Positions 1-5,411 of a DNA stretch of 5,411 nt are shown one piece after another. Made by a program: the position numbers and the translations under genes. The notes beneath the pieces are model-generated. The model was not told the origin of the DNA and searched no databases. It was given only the letters and a program-made list of their open reading frames with translations. Position 1 is the first letter of the stretch. The number at the start of each line of letters is the position of its first letter. The stretch is from assembly GCA_008501545.1 (NCBI GenBank), contig QQUM01000355.1:1-5411 (forward strand). The letters are read 5' to 3'. This stretch comes from Calditrichota bacterium (GTDB taxonomy: Bacteria > Zhuqueibacterota > Zhuqueibacteria > Zhuqueibacterales > Geothermadaptataceae).

Positions 1-138
1 GTCGACAAGTGTCGTTATTTCCTGCCCGCGGAGATTGTAAACTTTCACAGTCATTGCTGCCATTTCGGGCAAGCTGTATTCGATCACCGTCTCCGCATTA
101 AAGGGATTTGGGTAATTTTGCGATAACGCAAATTTTTG
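1..138 (-). other. T9SS type A C-terminal sorting domain, truncated by window edge
   Basis: Residues 1106-1151 of the large secreted protein contain SQNYPNPFN followed by [17 protein letters not shown] and ITTLVD. This order matches the family of C-terminal domains (Por secretion tail) that direct cargo through the type IX system and are removed or attached at the cell surface. The second half, normally with a GxYxYRL-like strand and a final basic segment, would lie left of base 1. The same [10 protein letters not shown] tail also occurs in FCB lineages in which T9SS has been little studied, so the export route is inferred from the family. Confidence 0.88.
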
Positions 139-3100
139 TGGAATTGCAAATGCCGGAAAATGGTCTTCCTTAATTTCCGTCACTACCTGATCTGTCTGTA
201 CGTCGGCGATAAGAAAATCTGCCATCGATCCGGCCGGACCCTCACAAATCAGGACAAATGCACTGGAATCGCTTGCCAGAAAGCGATGAATATCGATCGC
301 CAAACGGCCGAACCGCGGCATTTGGTAAACTGGTCCGGGACCATGATCCCTGCTCACATCAGTTAAAAAATGGATGGGTTGCTCATTGATTTGCAATGTG
401 ATGCGTTCCACACCTTTATTTTCGATACGCATATAGCGATCTTGTGGGGGCAGCGTGAATTTGTGCGTTAGCATGCCGCCATCGGGCGCAAGTTGCAGAT
501 AAATGGGATCGAATTCAGCGAAACATCCTGCCTGATTTTTAACTTTGAACGTAAAACCGCTTGGCTTTGATGCATCGATTGGCATACTGCGAAATTGAAC
601 CTTACGGGCACCCGGTTCAAATTTATCAAAAATCACGGTGACATTGTTTTGTGTTACCATTCTGATCCATTCGATGCCGCTTTCATCATCCCAGACAAAA
701 CCACTAATCTCGGGCAGGTTTTCAAAATTGATTTCAGCTTCTGGTGGTGTTTTGTCGAAAAACACTGTAATCGAATCATAACTTGTGACCACAGTTCCAG
801 CGCCGTCTGTCACAGTACAAGAGGCAATAATCGGCATCCATCCCTTGTGCATTGCTGTTTTGGCAACGAAATCTCCCGGTGTGCCATCGTACTGCTGTCC
901 GTTAATTGCATACTGTACGCGAACCGGGCCAGCGGCGCCGGAAACGCTGATAAAACCTGACACATCGATTGAATCATAGTGGCAAATCATGCTGCTGTCT
1001 TTGGGCGAAACGATGACGATCTGGCTGGAAAATCCCTTACGAAAAACAGTTGCCGTGTCCGCTGCCTGGGTGACATTTCCATCTGCATCTGTAAAAACAC
1101 TGTGTACACCGATGAAATTTGCGCCAGTGTAAAGCGGGAGCCATGCCCGGGCGGTATCGCCGATGGTAGTTGCATCCCGGCCGTTTATTTGTGTCTCCAC
1201 ATTGATTGGTGCTGTGCCCCCATACCATGTAACCTGCGCGGAAACGAGGATGCTATCGGTGCTGAAAACCTGTCCGCTGTTTGGTGAAATTAAACTCACC
1301 TGTCCGCGAAATAAGCCGTCGCAGCGCCAAACAGTCGCTGTGTCTGCACTGTGTGTGATTTGCCCACCGTCGTCCGTAAACAGGCAGTGTACACCGATGA
1401 ATGTTGCACTGTCAGGGTGTACGGCAATGGTTGCGCGGATTGTATCATTCACAACCGGAGTTTGAATGCCATTGACCGTACATTTGGAATTGACAGCGCC
1501 ATCGCCGCCACTGCTTTTGGCCAGTGCAACGACGCGGACACTGTCATCGCAGACCTTTTCTCCACTTTGTGGCGACAGGATGACGACTTCGCTTGTAAAT
1601 TCTGTTCCATCGCATGCAAAGACCGTCAGTGTATCCGCCGCCTGGCTAATACTGCCGGTTGCATCAGTGAAAACTGCATGGACGCCGATAAAAGTTGACT
1701 GCGGTAAAAGGGGAATCCTCGCACTTAATATATTATTTGAAAACACAGCAGGTACGCCATTGATTGTGCAATTCGCTGTGATTGGCTGTTCTCCGCCGTC
1801 GTATGTTGCCTGCGCCACGACAGTCACGCTGTCTTCGCAAACAGATTGCCCTGCTGCCGGAGAAACAATCTCGATATTCGCATGGAAATTATCGCATTTA
1901 AAGAGCGTCGCGATATCGGAGCTGAACGATTCCCGGCCACTGGCATCTGAAAACAGTGCGTAAGCGGCAATGAGATTTGACTGTGAATTCAGCGCTATTT
2001 TTGCGCGCAATGTATCGTTTGAGATAATAGCCGGTACGCCGTTTATGGCGCCTTTCACATCGATTGGTGCAATACCACCACTTGTCTGAAAGATGGCAAT
2101 GACCTCGACGCTGTCATCACAAACTGATGCCTCATTTGCCGGCCAGACAATTTCTATGTTGCTCTGTATTGGTGCGCATTTTTCAACATACAATGTATCC
2201 GCAATTTGTGTGACATTACCAGCCGCATCACTGATCACGCTGTGGATACCAATAAAAGTTGTGCCATCCTTCAAAGCTAATTTTGCTTGTAACGTATCCC
2301 CGTGAATAGTTGCATCGAAGCCGTTAACTGTGCTCGAAACTGTATACGGCGGCTGTCCACCTTGTATATGATTGAGTGCGGTCACGCTTACACTGTCCTC
2401 ACACAAAACAGACCGGTTTTGCGGAGAAAGGATAGTCAAATCAGCTTCTAATGGCGGGCATGTTTGAACCGAGACAGTATCTGCGCTTTGGTGGATATCT
2501 CCCAAAGCATCGGTAATTATGCAGTGTACACCGATGATGTTGCTGTTGGTGGGTAAAGGGACAGTTGCATTTAATGTATTCCCCTGCAATGGAACATCAA
2601 TATCATTGATTTTACAGATGCTTGATACCGGTTGTATCCCGCCGGATATTTTAACGATCGCCATAACTTCAACCTGATCACCGCACACCATACTTTCCGG
2701 TGTCGGGGTGATGATTTGTACGGAGCTAATCAAGGGATCGCATTTATTTACGACAATGATATCGGTTGCATCCGTTCTGTTGCCCTCAGCATCCGTAAAA
2801 ATACATGTAGCGCCGATGATCGTTTTTGCGCTATTCAGCGCAATGCGGGCACGCATTGTGTCGCCGCTCACCCTGGCAGGAACGCCATTGACATAACATT
2901 CAGCCGTTACAGGTTGCACACCGCCTTGTGCCGTCGCAACAATGACAACATCTGCGCTGTCATTGCAGACGGATGTATTATATTCGGGAGAAATGATGCG
3001 GGCATTGCTTGTGATGGGTGTGCATTTTTCAACGACCAACGTGTCAGCACACTGTTTTACGTTGCCGGCAATATCGGTAAAAACGCAGTGCAATCCGATC

Positions 3101-3453
3101 AGGTTTTCTCCATCAAGCAGCGGAATCATTGCGCGTAGCGTGTCCTGAATGAGGGGTACACTTTTGCCGTTAATCGTACATTGTGCCGTAATGGGCTGAA
3201 TACCGCCAGTTGCAAAGGCTTCTGCGAGAACCAGAATGCTGTCGGCGCATGTGACCGTCCTGTTTTCTGGTGAAAGGACTTTTAATGAACAGTTGAGCGC
3301 AGGCTGTACGGAAAGATATGAACGCTTAATTAATAATGAATCACTGGGTTCCTGTTTCTTTAGATCTTTGATTTCTTTTCCCTGGACGAAGCTCATCTGC
3401 CCGATGTTAAAAAATACGAGGGCAAAAATAATATATCGTGTAACATTTATCAT
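1..3453 (-). CDS. Secreted multi-Ig-like-repeat protein with T9SS type A C-terminal sorting domain (3' end outside window)
   Basis: The minus-strand frame is open from 3453 to base 1 (1151 codons, no stop), so the C-terminus lies beyond the window. Residues 1-25 look like a Sec signal peptide: Arg6, then a hydrophobic core (YIIFALVFF), with likely cleavage after FVQG. A short charged linker (26-50) leads into nine tandem Ig-like units at residues 51-901. A non-repeat region follows (902-1105), opening with KTPPEAEI. From about 1106 comes [14 protein letters not shown] and then [16 protein letters not shown], the first half of a T9SS type A sorting domain; such domains usually run some 80-90 residues, so roughly 40-50 residues are missing. 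The start at 3453 is preferred because GGAG lies 6 bases upstream and the signal peptide begins at once; in-frame ATGs at 3465 and 3498 have poorer spacing or no ribosome binding site. Export across the outer membrane by T9SS is inferred from the tail. An adhesive or structural role is a guess from architecture; no enzymatic domain is visible. Confidence 0.9.
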   Translation of the reverse strand, partial: MINVTRYIIFALVFFNIGQMSFVQGKEIKDLKKQEPSDSLLIKRSYLSVQPALNCSLKVLSPENRTVTCADSILVLAEAFATGGIQPITAQCTINGKSVPLIQDTLRAMIPLLDGENLIGLHCVFTDIAGNVKQCADTLVVEKCTPITSNARIISPEYNTSVCNDSADVVIVATAQGGVQPVTAECYVNGVPARVSGDTMRARIALNSAKTIIGATCIFTDAEGNRTDATDIIVVNKCDPLISSVQIITPTPESMVCGDQVEVMAIVKISGGIQPVSSICKINDIDVPLQGNTLNATVPLPTNSNIIGVHCIITDALGDIHQSADTVSVQTCPPLEADLTILSPQNRSVLCEDSVSVTALNHIQGGQPPYTVSSTVNGFDATIHGDTLQAKLALKDGTTFIGIHSVISDAAGNVTQIADTLYVEKCAPIQSNIEIVWPANEASVCDDSVEVIAIFQTSGGIAPIDVKGAINGVPAIISNDTLRAKIALNSQSNLIAAYALFSDASGRESFSSDIATLFKCDNFHANIEIVSPAAGQSVCEDSVTVVAQATYDGGEQPITANCTINGVPAVFSNNILSARIPLLPQSTFIGVHAVFTDATGSISQAADTLTVFACDGTEFTSEVVILSPQSGEKVCDDSVRVVALAKSSGGDGAVNSKCTVNGIQTPVVNDTIRATIAVHPDSATFIGVHCLFTDDGGQITHSADTATVWRCDGLFRGQVSLISPNSGQVFSTDSILVSAQVTWYGGTAPINVETQINGRDATTIGDTARAWLPLYTGANFIGVHSVFTDADGNVTQAADTATVFRKGFSSQIVIVSPKDSSMICHYDSIDVSGFISVSGAAGPVRVQYAINGQQYDGTPGDFVAKTAMHKGWMPIIASCTVTDGAGTVVTSYDSITVFFDKTPPEAEINFENLPEISGFVWDDESGIEWIRMVTQNNVTVIFDKFEPGARKVQFRSMPIDASKPSGFTFKVKNQAGCFAEFDPIYLQLAPDGGMLTHKFTLPPQDRYMRIENKGVERITLQINEQPIHFLTDVSRDHGPGPVYQMPRFGRLAIDIHRFLASDSSAFVLICEGPAGSMADFLIADVQTDQVVTEIKEDHFPAFAIPQKFALSQNYPNPFNAETVIEYSLPEMAAMTVKVYNLRGQEITTLVD
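138..751 (-). other. Non-repeat C-terminal region of the large secreted protein (residues 902-1105)
   Basis: This entry covers bases 139 to 750; start and end are written in minus-strand order. After R9 the repeat pattern stops. Residues about 902-990 begin with TPPEAEI and contain [11 protein letters not shown], a segment like those of Ig-like modules that discuss a signed geometry of strands. Residues about 994-1085 ([18 protein letters not shown] through FLIADV) look like a second compact beta-rich unit. I do not recognise either as a named domain. There are only two cysteines (977 and 1070), unlike the cysteine-rich repeats before it. A role as spacer or ligand-binding module before the sorting domain is possible but unsupported. 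Confidence 0.45.
751..3303 (-). repeat. Nine tandem Ig-like / HYR-like protein repeats, period about 282 bp
   Basis: Nine coding repeats in tandem, in protein order: R1 3022-3303, R2 2740-3021, R3 2458-2739, R4 2176-2457, R5 1894-2175, R6 1612-1893, R7 1321-1611, R8 1036-1320, R9 about 751-1035. R1-R6 are exactly 94 residues; R7 is 97, R8 and R9 are 95. Shared pattern: SP near position 12, then C-x-D-S (Ca at position 19), GG-x-x-P, C-x-ING (Cb, about 42), DT-x-x-A, IG-x-H-C (Cc, about 73), FTDA-x-GN, ADT, and a closing KC (Cd, 94). The strand-rich pattern and the TDAxGN segment recall HYR and bacterial Ig-like domains. I assign the fold by resemblance only. R8 and R9 are the most divergent. 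Confidence 0.88.
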
Positions 3454-3459
3454 CAAAAA

Positions 3460-3463
3460 CTCC
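3460..3463 (-). promoter_or_regulatory. Ribosome binding site deciding the start of the large secreted protein
   Basis: On the minus strand GGAG is followed by six bases and ATG at 3453-3451. The in-frame ATG at 3465 overlaps this site and has only AGGTG two bases ahead of it. The 3498 ATG is preceded only by an A/T-rich run. The 3453 start also puts the signal peptide at the very N-terminus. Confidence 0.6.
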
Positions 3464-3640
3464 ATCACCTGCAAGGCGGGCGTATTGTGCCTTAACATTT
3501 TTTAAATTTATCGTTTGGCTCTTCTCTGTTTTTCGGCTGTAAACGCAGAAATGTTAACGTTTTCTCACATGTGGATTACAGCAATTTCGCGGCTTTGGGT
3601 TAATTGGGAACAATCATAACATTTTTGAACAAAAAGTGGA

Positions 3641-3656
3641 TTATCCGGCAGGATAA
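3641..3656. repeat. Short inverted repeat in the divergent intergenic region
   Basis: TTATCC and GGATAA form perfect 6-bp arms around a 4-base centre (GGCA). The site lies about 190 bases upstream of the large secreted gene and 134 bases upstream of yggX, ahead of the proposed yggX promoter. No T-run follows on either strand, so it is not a terminator. A regulator binding site is possible; an arm this short could also be chance. Confidence 0.3.
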
Positions 3657-3707
3657 ATTCGTTTTGTGTAGGGGTTTTATATTTCTGCCGAGTTGCCGAA
3701 ATAGGGC

Positions 3708-3736
3708 TTGAAACTGGGGGTTGAATTAAATACATT
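3708..3736 (+). promoter_or_regulatory. Candidate sigma70-type promoter for yggX
   Basis: TTGAAA (3708-3713) is separated by 17 bases from TACATT (3731-3736), matching 5 of 6 and 4 of 6 consensus positions at ideal spacing. A start near 3743 would leave a leader of about 30 bases before the ATG at 3775. The assumption that a Proteobacteria-like consensus applies in this organism is an inference. Confidence 0.45.
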
Positions 3737-3774
3737 GATTGAATTTTTTAGAAATAGACGAAAATGAGGAAAAA

Positions 3775-4047
3775 ATGGCTCGAACAGTTTTTTGTGTTAA
3801 GTTAGGTAGAGAAAGTGAAGCACTCGATGAAGCGCCACAACCGGGTGAATTGGGGCAAAGAATTTTTGAGAATGTCTCGAAGGCTGCCTGGCAGATGTGG
3901 CTCGATCACCAGGTGATGATTATCAATGAATACAGGCTCAATTTAGCCGATCCAAAAGCGCAGGCACTTCTCGATCAGGAAATGGAGAAATTCTTTTTTG
4001 GTGAGGGGTCGATGTTGCCGCCTGACTACGTTAAACAAAAAAATTAA
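3775..4047 (+). CDS. yggX: YggX-family Fe(2+)-trafficking / oxidative-damage protection protein
   Basis: A 90-residue protein, matching the usual size of about 90. It carries the family landmarks in order: MARTVFC with the conserved Cys7, PGELGQRIF (23-31), [12 protein letters not shown] (35-46), MIINEYRLN (48-56), QEMEKFFFG (68-76) and a final PPDYV. YggX is a small cytoplasmic protein linked in enterics to protecting iron-sulfur clusters and to resistance against superoxide; its exact biochemical role is debated. The start at 3775 is chosen over the upstream in-frame ATG at 3739 because AGGA ends four bases before it and the MARTVFC start aligns with family members. The extra 12 residues from 3739 look like leader sequence. 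It lies downstream of a plausible promoter and 221 bases upstream of the clpP-like gene on the same strand. The family is best known from Proteobacteria, which makes its presence beside a T9SS cargo gene notable. Confidence 0.93.
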   Translation: MARTVFCVKLGRESEALDEAPQPGELGQRIFENVSKAAWQMWLDHQVMIINEYRLNLADPKAQALLDQEMEKFFFGEGSMLPPDYVKQKN

Positions 4048-4268
4048 ACATTCTTTCTCAAATAATGAGCAGGCTAAGCGGCAAACGAATATTACAATAA
4101 CTTGCTTTCGTTAACAGGTGTGCAAATATATATATTCAGTACTCATTCTTTTTAATATCCCGTCGAAATTTGACAATACAATGATTTGTTCGAACATCGC
4201 GTGGCTGTATAGTGAGATCTGAAAACGAATCGCATCTGGAACAGGATAAATAAATTTAAGGAGCAACC
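4048..4268. other. Intergenic region between yggX and the clpP-like gene
   Basis: 221 bases without a supported gene. It contains an A/T-rich alternating run near 4126-4138 and a TTGACA at 4170-4175 that lacks a matching -10 at normal spacing. I see no GC-rich hairpin with a T-run, so transcription from yggX could continue into the clpP-like gene. Confidence 0.5.
4186..4213 (+). promoter_or_regulatory. Weak candidate promoter for the clpP-like gene
   Basis: TATAGT (4208-4213) is a good -10 match. TTGTTC (4186-4191) lies 16 bases upstream and matches the -35 consensus only in its first half. Transcription starting near 4220 would give a leader of about 50 bases. Confidence 0.3.
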
Positions 4269-4868
4269 ATGTATTTCTTCGATGCAGAGGAAAAAGATAA
4301 CAACGAAAAGGAAAATACGGCAAAAAATAAATCGATAGCGGAAAAACTATTCGAGGCACGCGCTGTGTTTTTATGTGGTGAAATTAATCAGAAAATTGCC
4401 AAAGAAACGATGATGATGCTCACAGCGCTTGCAGCAGATTCAGACGATGACATCACCATCTATCTTAATTCGCAAGGTGGCCATGTGGAATCCGGTGATA
4501 CTATCCATGATATAATCCGCTTTGTCAAACCGCGGATTCGCATCGTCGGTACAGGCTGGGTGGCAAGTGCAGGTACACATATTTATCTCTCTGTACCCAA
4601 AGATGACCGGCTGAGCCTGCCCAACACCCGTTTTCTCATCCACCAACCGATGGGTGGCGTTGGCGGCCAGGCCACGGATATTGATATCGAAGCCAAAGAA
4701 ATTGTGAAAATGCGCAGGCGATTGAATGAAATAATTGCCAGAGAAACAGGGCAGCCAATCGAAAAAGTGAGCAAGGATACAGACAGAAATTATTGGATGT
4801 CAGCGGAAGAAGCTATTGAATACGGTATTGCCGGAAAAATAATAAATTCAATTGATGAGTTAAAATAG
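4269..4868 (+). CDS. ClpP-family ATP-dependent protease proteolytic subunit, variant triad (Ser-His-Asn)
   Basis: A 199-residue ClpP-fold protein, close to the usual 190-210. AAGGAG lies five bases ahead of the ATG. Recognisable blocks: LNSQGGHVESGDTIHD (66-81; the oxyanion-loop GG region), GWVASAG with nucleophile Ser100, RFLIHQPMGG with His125, GQATDIDIEAKEI (133-145; handle helix), and DTDRNYWMSAEEAIEYG (170-186). The spacing Ser100-His125 (25) and His125-Asn174 (49) equals that of E. coli mature ClpP (97-122-171), so Asn174 sits exactly at the catalytic Asp. The first 22 residues are charged and low in complexity, and they replace the usual N-terminal loop with its RGER-type motif before the first helix. 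ClpP normally forms a double heptamer and degrades substrates fed by ClpX or ClpA. This variant may be a second, specialised paralogue; no Clp ATPase gene is visible here. I withhold the symbol clpP because it may not be the housekeeping copy. Confidence 0.9.
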   Translation: MYFFDAEEKDNNEKENTAKNKSIAEKLFEARAVFLCGEINQKIAKETMMMLTALAADSDDDITIYLNSQGGHVESGDTIHDIIRFVKPRIRIVGTGWVASAGTHIYLSVPKDDRLSLPNTRFLIHQPMGGVGGQATDIDIEAKEIVKMRRRLNEIIARETGQPIEKVSKDTDRNYWMSAEEAIEYGIAGKIINSIDELK

Positions 4869-4918
4869 CCAATCCTGCGAAAACAGGAACGCTTTACTGA
4901 TATAAATTTTGGCTTTGC

Positions 4919-4959
4919 ATAGCCGCTCGTGGGCCGACATGAGCGGCTATTTAATTTTT
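4919..4959 (+). terminator. Rho-independent terminator after the clpP-like gene
   Basis: ATAGCCGCTC (4919-4928) pairs perfectly with GAGCGGCTAT (4941-4950), a 10-bp GC-rich stem around a 12-base loop, followed by TTAATTTTT. It lies 51 bases after the stop codon. The complementary strand lacks a T-run after the stem, so it should act on plus-strand transcripts only. Confidence 0.88.
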
Positions 4960-5302
4960 ATCAGCATGCTGTTTCAGATTACACTGAGGATACGGGTGTT
5001 TTCTGCCGGCAATTATGTGATTTGATCGATTGGGCAGCTTATTGGAAATTTCTTTTCTTGCGCTTTGCATTCAAAATGATGTTATTTCTCTTCAATCATA
5101 GGGAAAACAAGGGGCAAATTTGCAAACTTCTGTGCGTGGCAAAAAAAATCGTCAACATCTTTAAAGATTGTGTAACTGAGCGAGTATAATTGAAATACTG
5201 AACGATAAATAGAGCAATTACAGTTTTTATTCATTTTATGTCTTTATTAAAAAAAATCTGAATGTATCCAACAGATCATGCAACAGACCATTTGAGGAGT
5301 AA
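4960..5302. other. Non-coding interval before the last gene
   Basis: About 340 bases between the terminator and the next ribosome binding site. An open frame at 4929-5189 begins inside the terminator loop without a ribosome binding site and has no family resemblance, so I do not call it. Visible elements: a perfect 10-bp palindrome CAGCATGCTG at 4962-4971, a TATAAT at 5185-5190, and a 12-base imperfect tandem repeat at 5269-5292. Nothing indicates an RNA gene or riboswitch. Confidence 0.5.
5185..5190 (+). promoter_or_regulatory. Possible -10 element for the gene at 5303
   Basis: A perfect TATAAT in the intergenic region on the correct strand. The best -35 at tolerable spacing is TTAAAG (5161-5166, 18 bases away), a poor match, and there is no extended -10 TG. 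Transcripts would carry a leader of roughly 105 bases. In an A/T-rich interval a single hexamer is weak evidence. Confidence 0.28.
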
Positions 5303-5411
5303 ATGCAACGTATTGATAACGAATTAATTGAACGAACATGGGAATCGATGAACTATCTCACATTGGATGAGAGCATGTCTCTTGTGAACCAGATGACAAA
5401 AGAATATCCTA
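5303..5411 (+). CDS. Unrecognised protein, 5' end only
   Basis: ATG at 5303 is preceded by GAGGAG (5294-5299), a strong ribosome binding site three bases upstream. The frame is open for 36 codons to the right edge. The visible N-terminus starts MQRIDNELIERTWE and continues through NYLTLDESMSLVNQM to KEYP. It is rich in acidic and polar residues, with no signal peptide or membrane segment, and its periodicity suggests amphipathic helices of a small soluble protein. I do not recognise the family. The upstream terminator and the 434-base gap from the clpP-like stop suggest a separate transcription unit. Confidence 0.72.
   Translation, partial: MQRIDNELIERTWESMNYLTLDESMSLVNQMTKEYP

Noticed and set aside
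1..6. GTCGAC at the very start of the window as a cloning-site boundary
   Set aside because: It is in frame with the sorting domain (encodes Val-Asp of LVD, as expected for the family), so it is natural coding sequence.
751..3303. Regular repeats considered as CRISPR or a DNA satellite
   Set aside because: The period of about 282 bases, the continuous reading frame and protein-level conservation show tandem protein domains.
3454..3498. Earlier in-frame starts (3465 and 3498) for the large secreted protein
   Set aside because: They place 4 or 15 extra residues before the signal peptide and lack a well-spaced ribosome binding site.
136..3505. Many plus-strand open frames of 60-170 codons, and two short minus-strand ones at 987-1228, across the left two thirds
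   Set aside because: They overlap the 1151-codon minus-strand frame, recur with the 282-base repeat period, and read as shadow translations with no family resemblance.
3739..3774. Upstream ATG for YggX giving 12 extra residues
   Set aside because: No ribosome binding site at that ATG, while the ATG at 3775 has AGGA upstream and gives the family's normal MARTVFC start.
4126..4138. AT-rich alternating run as an origin or curved element
   Set aside because: Too short and isolated, with no iterons or DnaA boxes around it.
4170..4175. Perfect TTGACA as a -35 box for the clpP-like gene
   Set aside because: At 16-18 bases downstream there is no acceptable -10; the TATAGT at 4208 is 32 bases away.
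4111..4359. Minus-strand open frame of 82 codons
   Set aside because: It overlaps the start of the clpP-like gene and its promoter region, and shows no recognisable product or ribosome binding site support.
4929..5189. Plus-strand open frame of 86 codons after the clpP-like gene
   Set aside because: Its start codon lies in the loop of a strong terminator, there is no ribosome binding site, and the translation is rich in Phe, Leu and Cys without family resemblance.

Overview
The window reads as a piece of a Gram-negative bacterial chromosome from the FCB superphylum (Bacteroidetes, Ignavibacteria, Calditrichaeota, KSB1 and relatives). The strongest pointer is the C-terminal motif SQNYPNPFN in the large minus-strand gene. 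This is the typical opening of type IX secretion (T9SS type A) sorting domains in that group. I cannot place the organism more precisely from the sequence. Coding density is ordinary, base composition is moderate, and there is no sign of a mobile element, RNA gene or CRISPR array.

Layout. (1) Positions 1-3453, minus strand: one uninterrupted reading frame of 1151 codons that runs off the left edge. It encodes a secreted protein with a signal peptide, nine tandem Ig-like repeats of about 94 residues, a non-repeat beta-rich C-terminal region, and the first half of a T9SS sorting domain. (2) Positions 3454-3774: divergent intergenic region with a sigma70-like promoter for the plus-strand gene and a short inverted repeat. 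(3) Positions 3775-4047, plus: a YggX-family iron-trafficking / oxidative-protection protein. (4) Positions 4269-4868, plus: a ClpP-family serine peptidase subunit with Ser and His of the triad in place but Asn at the Asp position, and with an unusual N-terminus. A clear intrinsic terminator follows at about 4919-4959. (5) Positions 4960-5302: non-coding, with a possible promoter. (6) Positions 5303-5411, plus: the first 36 codons of an unrecognised gene cut by the right edge.

How the genes relate. The large protein is an exported, probably cell-surface or extracellular product and is divergent from the rest. yggX and the clpP-like gene point the same way, with no convincing terminator in the 221-base gap between them. 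They could be partly co-transcribed as a small stress / protein-quality-control unit, but each has its own ribosome binding site and the clpP-like gene may have its own promoter. I see no strong evidence of a new multi-gene system. The most interesting points are the ClpP variant and the paired gain and loss of cysteines across the Ig-like repeats.
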